From positions 1 to 64,000 of the forward strand of contig JBLDXI010000081.1 in assembly GCA_047495785.1 (NCBI GenBank): a stretch of 64,000 nucleotides of DNA. Reading direction: 5' to 3'. This DNA comes from Lepidodermella squamata (lineage: Eukaryota > Gastrotricha). Numbering within the stretch: position 1 is the first letter of the stretch; every line of letters starts with the position of its first letter. The position numbers were made by a program, and so were the translations under genes. Positions 56,950 through 64,000 of this stretch are shown here, piece after piece. The notes beneath the pieces are model-generated. The model ran no database searches, had not been told where the DNA came from, and worked only from the letters and a program-made list of their open reading frames with translations.

Positions 56950-58001
56950 TATTGAATCATCAATATAAGCACAACGACATCGGCTAAAACAGTGATGAAT
57001 AGGATGACTATGTAAACACGATGCAATCAATCAGGCGAATGAGGCTCATATTCATGATATTAGCTTTAACGCCTTGAAACCGCTCTCGCCCGGCCAAATC
57101 GCTAGCAATAAGGCAATAGATAGCGCAAAGAACAGCAATGGCTATTTGGCCAGCTAGAAATACCAGAATATAAGGAATTTCCGCAAATTTTGGTATCGAT
57201 TCACTGATGCTTGATTGCGAAACTGCATACGCTAGTACGACAGTTATGCAAAATACCGATCGGGTTGCTCAGGTGGCATGAATCCAGCGGCGATCAGAAC
57301 CAGTTGTAGGCAGATATTCGGGAAAAATATTGTCAGCAAATGAAACCCGTAACGACGTTCGAAGTCGAAAGTAAATCGTAATGATGAATAATTTGTCTCC
57401 CCATTATCGCTTTCGTCCAAAATGTATCCGGCGTTGTATGAATTCAATCGCCACATTTCGCTCGGGTTAATGAATTCGCCAAATTTCACTATTTCGATGC
57501 CCCCATTCTCGAAGAGGTATTTCGTTAGCCGTGTGGTGAAGAAAGATTTGATGTCCATGCTACAAGATTGCTTGTCGAAGGGAAAGTTCAAAAAGCTGCG
57601 AAAAGCAAATTGTGAATCTTATTCAATCAAGTGGTAAAAGTCATAAATAAACTTCATCCTTAATTTGTTGAACTCAAGCCCGAATTCAACTCCTCAATGT
57701 AAGGCAATTAAAAATTCGCTACATTAACATACTTGAGGCTACAAAGTGACTTGTAAGCGCCTTGCAGGTACGTTACAACTTTGCCATTCTTGTAATACAC
57801 AACTGTAGCACTAAACGGAAATGCAAAGATTGATTGCTGGCAAAGATTTGCTAAAAGAAACCTTTCAATGTTTGACATTTCGAACGCATTTACATGAGTG
57901 AAGACAGGAGTCCACGTCTCCGAACCTTTCAAATCGATGGCCCTTATGTGAGAATAATTCGAAATGTGCTGCCAGGCTCTGTAAGGCAAGGCAGAGATCA
58001 A
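56950..58001 (-). pseudogene. Cys-loop channel copy D, frameshifted
   Basis: Contains part of exon 2 (AWQHISNYSHIRAIDLKGSE), exon 3 (ATVVYYKNGKVVTYLQGAYK) and exon 4. The ligand and M1 regions are nearly identical to copy C, but a short deletion near 57257 shifts the frame at the start of M2, and an AT insertion near 57013 (GTTTACATAGTC) breaks M4. The part of exon 2 before Trp-Gln-His is missing. It is not functional as read. Confidence 0.85.
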
Positions 58002-58116
58002 TTCATTAAACGGTAAGCGGTAAGCTTACATATTATTTCGGGCTGGCTCGAGAGGGGCTCAGAAGGGCGAAGATCGCAAGGGCACCTAAAGGAATACAGG
58101 AAGCCACAGGGTCACA

Positions 58117-58417
58117 TTAGTTTTTAGGGAAAATGTCGGTGATGAGGCGGCAGGGCTTAGCCGGGTCACCAATGCAGTCTCGCAAGTGCCATGCTGGACA
58201 GTGCTTCTCCAGCATTCGGAGGCCGAAGGCGTCGGGCTGGAAGCTCGCAACGTAGGATATGTAATCCTTCATTCCGTTATTTGCGTTGAGGCACCTGATG
58301 GCGTACCGCATCAGTTGATGCTCAAATACGTCGCTGATTGCTTCGACGACAACACCGAATACGCATAAAATTCGAATACGCTGCAAGAATTATTAATGGT
58401 ATGAGTTGCTGATACAT
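58117..58417 (-). pseudogene. channel signal-peptide start fused to an unknown ORF
   Basis: 58417 begins MYQQLIPLIILAAYSN, the exon 1 start of channel copy C, but after 48 nt the sequence changes. A different frame then stays open to 58117 with a coding-like, Cys-containing sequence (DVFEHQLMRYAIRCLNANNG, ISYVASFQPDAFGLRM, CPAWHLRDCIGDPAKPC). An AG (TTCTTGCAG) lies at the switch point, so this may be an exon of an unrelated gene joined by rearrangement. No family was recognised. Confidence 0.4.
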
Positions 58418-58798
58418 TACATAGAAGAGGCTGTCGTTGGATGGGAAATACTTTTAAAACTTAGCTGAAAGTCGATATGTCGATCTAGTGATCGGTACCG
58501 AGTAAATACACAACCTAGATCCATGCCCTGTCAAATATCTGGACTTCGGGAAAAAACACATGCATGAAAACATACACAATTCACTTAAATCAATTGAATT
58601 TAATGACGCGTGAGTCTTTCGGAGATGGAAAATTTCTTTTGCTGTATTTGCCAAGATGAGGTTTTTACTAGAAACCGAGCGAAGCGAGATAAAGTTGAAG
58701 ACTTTCCTCTAATACAGGCTCCACAACATCTGAAAATTAACGAAACAGTGGGATAAATTCTCATTTTGTTGTCTGGCCCGGCCGAGCTAGGGGGAATG

Positions 58799-58819
58799 AT
58801 CCCCCCCCCCCCACCCCCC
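58799..58819. repeat. poly-C tract
   Basis: About 20 C with one A; a low-complexity stretch of uncertain length. Confidence 0.8.
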
Positions 58820-58859
58820 CTGAAAGTCGCACACTGCTTGAAGAAGATAGAAGTAACAT

Positions 58860-58865
58860 TTTATT
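58860..58865 (-). promoter_or_regulatory. poly(A) signal after ankyrin gene 2
   Basis: AATAAA on the minus strand about 50 nt past the ankyrin stop at 58914. None is seen in the 320 bp between the sushi and ankyrin exons, which supports a single transcript ending here. Confidence 0.5.
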
Positions 58866-58913
58866 ATGCACTTGGTAATATAAATGTTATTGATCTGCGT
58901 GATTGCGCTAATT

Positions 58914-59687
58914 TCAACAAGATGACTTCGCTCGGCTTGCTCCTCGCGATCTCAGCAAATCAGTTATAACTGTTTTGTTTTCGCAAATAGCAATATCTAG
59001 AGCTGTCTTGCCATCTGATTTTCCGGCATCCTTATTTGCACCTCTATCAAGCAACATTCGAACTACCTCGACTTGCCCAAATGCAGCCGCATACATCAAC
59101 GCTGTCCAATTATCTATATCCTTGGCTTCGATTGCAGCTTTCCGATCCAGCAACAGTCGAACTACTTCTAACTGTCCTTTATTAGCCGCAATCATCAGCG
59201 GCGACCTGCCACCGTTATCCTTGGCCTCGATATCCGCGTCGCGATCAAGCAACAGTCGAACAACTTCGACCTGCCCGTTATAAGCCGCGTACATTAACGC
59301 TGTCATGCCACCGTAATACTCGGCTTCGATGGCAGCGTTGCGATCTAGCAACAGTCCAACTATTTCAACTTGCCCATTCCAAGCCGCATACATCAATGCC
59401 GTCATACCACCATAATCCTCCATGTAATTCACATCAGCTCCACGATCGAGGAGCAGCTGAGCAATTTGAAATCCCTGGCCTGATTGCGCCTCAATGCACG
59501 TAACACTTTGCAGCAGAGAGCCATTCGCCATCAAGTAACCTCCGCAGTCATACTCCTTTGGGTTGCGCCAGTTCGGGTCGAACTTGCCGCCAGTGGATTC
59601 GTCGATCTCCGCAACGAGTCGCCGCACCTGCTCTACGCCAGTCGCCTCGGCTGTCACATTCCACAACTGCTCGTACATTTCACGAAT
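58914..59687 (-). CDS. 5-repeat ankyrin exon, probable C-terminal part of trypsin gene 2
   Basis: The exon follows acceptor CCTGTATAG and starts IREMYEQLWNV in phase 0. It has the same N-domain as the gene at 32950 (VRRLVAEIDESTGGKFDPNW) followed by five ankyrin repeats (LLLDRNAAIEAEYYGGMTAL and similar) and the tail AKSSC. An ATG at 59678 could act as a start, but the upstream sushi exon (60011-60192) ends in matching phase only 320 bp away. Joined to the trypsin exons the frame is 2,088 nt, exactly divisible by three and stop-free (695 aa). It has ten repeats fewer than the plus-strand paralogue. Confidence 0.8.
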   Translation of the reverse strand: MREMYEQLWNVTAEATGVEQVRRLVAEIDESTGGKFDPNWRNPKEYDCGGYLMANGSLLQSVTCIEAQSGQGFQIAQLLLDRGADVNYMEDYGGMTALMYAAWNGQVEIVGLLLDRNAAIEAEYYGGMTALMYAAYNGQVEVVRLLLDRDADIEAKDNGGRSPLMIAANKGQLEVVRLLLDRKAAIEAKDIDNWTALMYAAAFGQVEVVRMLLDRGANKDAGKSDGKTALDIAICENKTVITDLLRSRGASRAKSSC

Positions 59688-60010
59688 CTATACAGGGTAT
59701 GATAATTTTCATGCTGAAATACAGCCAGACTCAGTGAAGTACGGGGTTAACGGGAGTACCCCAACTCAAGAGGTCCAGGCAATGAAACTTTACTTCATCC
59801 ACTGGCACCCCTGGGTGTGCTCGACTTACCTATGTGAAGCTGCCCGATGTGGGGATTGAAGTTGAATGGTAAAAGAATAAAGCACAAATAGGCTATTGGC
59901 TCGGCCTAACCAATACCCCTGAAATCTAGGTTTTAAAACGCGACTTAGCCGGTTTGCAATCTGATTTCCCGGTTCCCGGAAACACTACTAAGTTAGACAA
60001 AGAAACTAAC

Positions 60011-61526
60011 AGATCTTCCTAGTCTTGAGACACAATAACCAGGCTGGGACCACGTCGAATTTGAGCGGCACAGTATGGAAGCATTCCCTCTGATCGCAAA
60101 GTTTAGGTTGCAGAATATACGTCGGGTGGCTCCGACGCTAGACAGACCAAGAGATACGTTGCCGTTTTGAATCGCCGGAACGGTACCGCAGCCTCAATAG
60201 GACGCGTTTCAAATGCCTTGTAAATGTTTAGAGGTTTTCCTTACCTAGAAGGGTACACCTTCCATTTATCAGTGGTCGAAATGGAGGCATGCACGTGGCA
60301 AAATTAACTGATGATGAGTAGGTATATCCAGGGTTACATTTAACGCTCACGAACCCGCCTTTTTCCACAGCAGCTCCAGGCCTTAGAACTAAGCCAGTAT
60401 CTTCCGAAGTATCTGGGTCCACACGAGTCACAAAGCCCGCGGTTACATTCGGTACGGCACAAGACTGTTCTGTAGTAATACTGTAGCTTCGAACATCTGA
60501 GTTCTCCGATATCCAATCAAGAACCTTGCATGTTCGACTGTAGATTCCAGGAGAGTATCCGTTGCATGACTCATCGCCATTCGAAATTATGCCGAGAAGG
60601 TACATCTGCCTTGATTTCGAGCACATTAGCGGGCCTCCAGAATCTCCAAAGCAAACGTCGCTGTTATCGGCAGCCAAACACATCTTCGAGTCGGTGATGT
60701 TGACCGGATCTGATCGACCGCGGGAATACTCCAGTGAGCAATTCCGGTAAGATCGAACTTGAAGTTCCAGCTTCCTCGGGATCTCAGATAATCTGGCTAA
60801 AATACGAAATAGTGATAAGGCTGTGGTGATAATGGTGTCTAACTGCGCGCGAAATGACCCCAGCCAGCTGCAACCGCTGAACCGCATTGGTCGATCGAAC
60901 TTGTGATGAAAGTGTTGTTTCGGCACATGGTTGTCACGTCAGGTAAACAAATCGGTTTGATCTGCTGCGAGAATCTAGGAACAGGACTCATCAATCGCAG
61001 TAGAGCGAAGTCGTAGTCGTAGAAATTCCGACTTCCGTTGTAAAGCGGATGAACCACAGGTGGCAGAGAAACAAAGGATTCGTAAGAGGCTGTCTCAGTC
61101 CGAACACTTATGTTATGCCGACCTAGAAATGCTTTGATCCTGTAGAAACAAAAAATGGACAATCAAAAATAGCTGGAATACAGAAAAACTACAAGATTGG
61201 AGTTTCCTCGGAGTTCCAAACGCAATGAGCAGCAGTTATCAGCCATTGCCTCGAGATGAGAGAAGCTCCGCAATATAGGGTTGACGTTTCGCGGCTGTTG
61301 TAAATCTCGAGGAAGACCTTGCACAAACATCCCGTTTCAGTTCATTTGAATTACCAGTTGAACTTACTAGCCATGGGTACTCATGTGCTTCTACTGGGCG
61401 ACTGCCGGGGCCTCTTGATTTCCCCGTAGCGGTGGGGTTCACTGCGCCGCATTCGAGATCTTGAGCATCCACTACTCTGGATACCAAACTGGACCAAAGG
61501 AGAGTGATTGTTATGAGACGGCGCAT
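60011..61526 (-). CDS. secreted trypsin-like protease with two sushi domains, copy 2
   Basis: Exons 61368-61526, 61193-61317, 60844-61139, 60245-60796 and 60011-60192. Signal peptide MRRLITITLLWSSLVSRVVD, then ECGAVNP and SRGPG. The catalytic triad is intact (LITAAHC, DYDFALLRL, CFGDSGGPL). One exon (60245-60796) carries the C-terminal half of the protease and sushi 1 without a break, the arrangement that the hAT insertion disrupts in the paralogue. The next exon is a sushi domain (CGTVPAIQNGN) equivalent to sushi 3 of copy 1; the middle sushi is absent. Sushi domains bind complement-like or surface ligands in other animals. It is likely continued by the ankyrin exon at 59687. Confidence 0.85.
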
Positions 61527-61616
61527 TTTGTATGCTTTATACAGAAAAAGCTGACCTACAGGCTACAGCTTACTACAAAACGCCTGTTCGTGTAGCTTGT
61601 AGCTTGCGTCTAATGT

Positions 61617-62063
61617 TTAATGCAATTCTTTTATTAACAATTCATTTCTCCTGCGTTTTTCTCTCATTGTTATTTTACCTAGGTAAGTTATATAAGAAAG
61701 ACCATTCGTAGTAGGCCTGATGACAAGTATAAATAAAAGTATAAATAAAACGAAGCAATAAAACTCTGAAGTTCCATCTTTTTTCTCTGCAATTCGCAAT
61801 TTCATGTTTTCTCTGGAATCTTGAATACTTTTCTGGAAATTCGCCGATAGGTGCAATAATTCATGAATTTCGGCAAGAATTCTGTGGCAGTTATCCGGAA
61901 AAATTCCGGAAATTTCAGAAAAATCCATGATGTTCTTGAGAACTTTCTCTATTCGGCGATAAAAAACTTCTCGACTTTTAGAAAATACAAATGAATTTAT
62001 TATGAAAATGGTTATGAAAGTAATTTCAAAGTTACATACTAGCATGATCAATGAAAATCCCAT
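61617..62063 (-). CDS. hypothetical two-helix membrane protein
   Basis: A single ORF of 148 aa with a true ATG. There are hydrophobic segments near residues 4-27 (LIMLVCNFEITFITIFIINS) and 102-116 (FYCFVLFILLFILVI), separated by a charged helical region (YRRIEKVLKNIMDF, HRILAEIHELLHL). No family was recognised and no intron is needed. The AT-rich context means it could be a chance ORF, although its length and amphipathic spacing are suggestive. Confidence 0.35.
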   Translation of the reverse strand: MGFSLIMLVCNFEITFITIFIINSFVFSKSREVFYRRIEKVLKNIMDFSEISGIFPDNCHRILAEIHELLHLSANFQKSIQDSRENMKLRIAEKKDGTSEFYCFVLFILLFILVIRPTTNGLSYITYLGKITMREKRRRNELLIKELH

Positions 62064-62229
62064 TGTTTCCAGATTGACAGCATAAAGATTTTATTGATTG
62101 ATAATGCGCAGAGTGATAAACGATATTTCTCTTAACCAATTTCTTTTTGAGAAGGTATAATTGAAAGGTTGAAAGCTAATCATAGCATTTTTCAGTCTTG
62201 ACATCTCGCAGTAATATTTCGCTTTTATT

Positions 62230-64000
62230 TTAAATTCGCTCGCACAATCCAGCGATGAGATTGAAGCATTGTTGCTGCTTCAGCTGATCATTGTCCAACG
62301 CGTAGCCTAGAATATATCAAATACAAAGCAACCGAAAACGTTCGGCGAAAAACTCACAGTACTCTGTTTCGCTGGGCGCAGGGTTACCGGCGATTTGAAT
62401 CAGCGAGCTATCGAAGGTCTGGCCTGTTATCCAAGTTTTCTCAGCCAGATCCGACCTTTTTCCATTTGTCCAAACGTACAATGTGCCGAAATCGTTCATC
62501 ATACTGATGGTTCGGTTGTACGTATCGTTGTCGGTTACGGTTGGAAGCGCCCGGCTTAACGACAAGCACTTAGCCGCAGCATGCGACCAGTTACCGACAA
62601 GCTCGTTCGAGAAGAGAGACCTGAGACTTGCAGAATCCTAAGCATGCAATCTGTGTAGCTAAGGGATAAAAAGTTCCAGAACTCACGTTGCCGCTTCTGT
62701 AACAAACCGCGCTGTCAGCTGGTTGCGAACAGTCCTTATCGACCAAGCCGTTTCCAGTTATTGCCAGACCTAAAGGCACAGCAAGGAAACTGAACAATAC
62801 ATCGGAAATCGGAAACAAATTGTTTTATAAAGAGTATCTAGTTTGCGGATCAGTGCGCGAAGTACCGAGAGATTCGGGGTACGGGGTACGTATCATACCA
62901 CCAAGTTGACAAGGTCGAAGTTGAAACCCTTTGGTCGCAAATTTCTGGCCTGAAACCTGATACCTGATAATTCAAGGATCCTACTTCGCGTCCTATGCCC
63001 TCGAATTTGCAAGGCCAAGGTGGAAAGCTTAAATGAAACAACTTTGATCATAAAATGTTGGCCTATAAGTTCGGATCCTATAAGGAATAGAGGAATCCAT
63101 TAAAAGGATATAGAAATCCTATAAGGAATATAGGAACCCTGTAAAGGATATAGGAATCTTATAAGGAATATAAGGATCCTACATCGCGCCCTTTTGTGGA
63201 TGCGTATTAGAAAATTGACCAGTTTCACTTACAAGAGCCCCAACCCGCTGGGCTGTTTGAATCCCAGAACGGCGACGTCATGTCGACGATCGAGTTATCG
63301 GCCTGCCAGCGAAAAGTACCCGTCAACCCTATGAGAGCCACGCCGCTGGGAGGCAGGGCGAGAATCGCTGCAGCGACATCGGCCTTGGTCTGCATGGTGG
63401 CTAGCCGGCCGCCGTTTTGTGCACAGGCATCTAGTTGCATGCGGAAGGTGCCGATAAACTGTGGTGATATGAAGTACGTCTTGTTGGAGCCTAGAGCGAG
63501 AATTTCGAGCAAGCACCTGGCGTGATTTGCCGCGAACTTGGGCGCAGAACTATAGGTTTTCACCTGTGAAAAAGCAATCGATAATGCAACGAAGAACTGT
63601 TTACTTAAAACTTACTCGTGTGGTTCCAGCTGGGCAGTTGCTGTAGCATTTTTTGCCAGTAGGAGTGTCACACTGAACAGCGTACTATACAAAATTCATT
63701 TTTCCAATTCATATTTAATTGAGATGGCTCGCAAGCAGCTCTTACCCATGATTCACAGTTGTCCTTGTTCCGATAGACTCGGCTCGAGTACTGGTCAGTT
63801 TCGTTGGCGAGGCAGCCGGTGCTGTTGAGGCGGCATGCGATGAACTTGCCATCGGCTGCATTGAAACACCGTTTGTGTGGCTTCCGAACATCAGGAAGCG
63901 TAGCTTTACCGAAAAATTAAGACAAATCGAAAACGTTTATTGAACAATGACTAGCCACCGCACCATTAGCGCTACGAAGGCAAGTGTCCAGATTTCCAAT
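62230..64000 (-). CDS. cysteine-rich protein with two C-type lectin domains, 5' end outside window
   Basis: Exons read from the 3' end: 62230-62306, 62358-62637, 62687-62769, 63233-63563, 63616-63684, 63746-63903 and a partial exon near 63955-64000. All junctions are GT..AG with consistent phase. The N-terminal visible part has KRCFNAADGKFIACRLNSTG and a Cys-rich unit TPTGKKCYSNCPAGTTR. CTLD1 shows TYFISPQFIGTFRMQLDACA, GGRLATMQ and FRWQADNS; CTLD2 shows NWSHAAAKCLSLSRALPTV and VWTNGKRSDL. It ends CFNLIAGLCERI. C-type lectin folds bind glycans or proteins; no clear Ca-binding EPN/QPD motif was seen. The C-x10-C unit CFNAADGKFIAC links it to the gene at 12.2 kb. Confidence 0.75.

Noticed and set aside
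61617-62063. Assigning the 148-aa ORF to the channel family
   Set aside because: Its two hydrophobic segments do not match any channel transmembrane motif in the window.
22680-64000. CRISPR array or bacterial operon
   Set aside because: Introns, secretory animal domains and absence of regularly spaced repeats exclude a prokaryotic origin.

Overview
The window is animal nuclear DNA. Genes are split by many short introns (mostly 40-70 bp, GT..AG, often ending TTTTCAG or TACAG). The encoded families are metazoan: astacin, trypsin, CUB, EGF, kringle, sushi and C-type lectin domains, a Cys-loop ion channel, a prolyl 4-hydroxylase and an atlastin-like GTPase. Gene density, tandem and inverted paralogues, and dozens of small fold-back elements point to a compact, rearranging invertebrate genome. 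I cannot name the phylum from sequence alone. All splice models here are read by eye from splice sites, phase and paralogue comparison.

Layout. 19-8285 is an almost perfect palindrome with 4,096-bp arms and a 75-bp spacer. Each arm carries a single-exon gene for a secreted lectin-like protein fused to a catalytically dead trypsin fold, a fold-back element, exon 2 of a small secreted peptide and a truncated LINE ORF1. 8.3-22 kb holds another member of the peptide family, a tandem LamG-like lectin gene, a many-exon cysteine-rich secreted protein (12.2-14.6 kb), a soluble atlastin-like GTPase (15.5-17.5 kb), gene fragments and fold-back elements. 22.5-27.3 kb (minus) is an astacin-EGF-CUB-kringle-CTLD gene with a 13-nt deletion near its end; an intact paralogue lies at 36.2-41.0 kb, and an orphan first-two-exon copy at 46.7-47.1 kb. 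29.1-31.9 kb (plus) is a trypsin with sushi domains followed by a 15-repeat ankyrin exon (32.95-34.7 kb). The same order occurs inverted at 61.5-58.9 kb, and splice phases suggest that protease, sushi and ankyrin parts form one gene. 41.4-58.4 kb carries four Cys-loop channel copies (two intact, two broken), a prolyl 4-hydroxylase alpha subunit, a decayed LINE reverse transcriptase and more fold-back elements. 62.2-64 kb (minus) is a cysteine-rich, two-CTLD secreted protein that runs off the window.

Theme. Apart from the GTPase, the hydroxylase and the channels, nearly every gene encodes a secreted multidomain protein that joins a protease or pseudo-protease to carbohydrate- or protein-binding modules. 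This would fit a secreted defence, clotting, digestive or matrix repertoire that is being duplicated, shuffled and broken locally. Two architectures look unusual: trypsin-sushi-ankyrin, and astacin-EGF-CUB-kringle-CTLD-CTLD.
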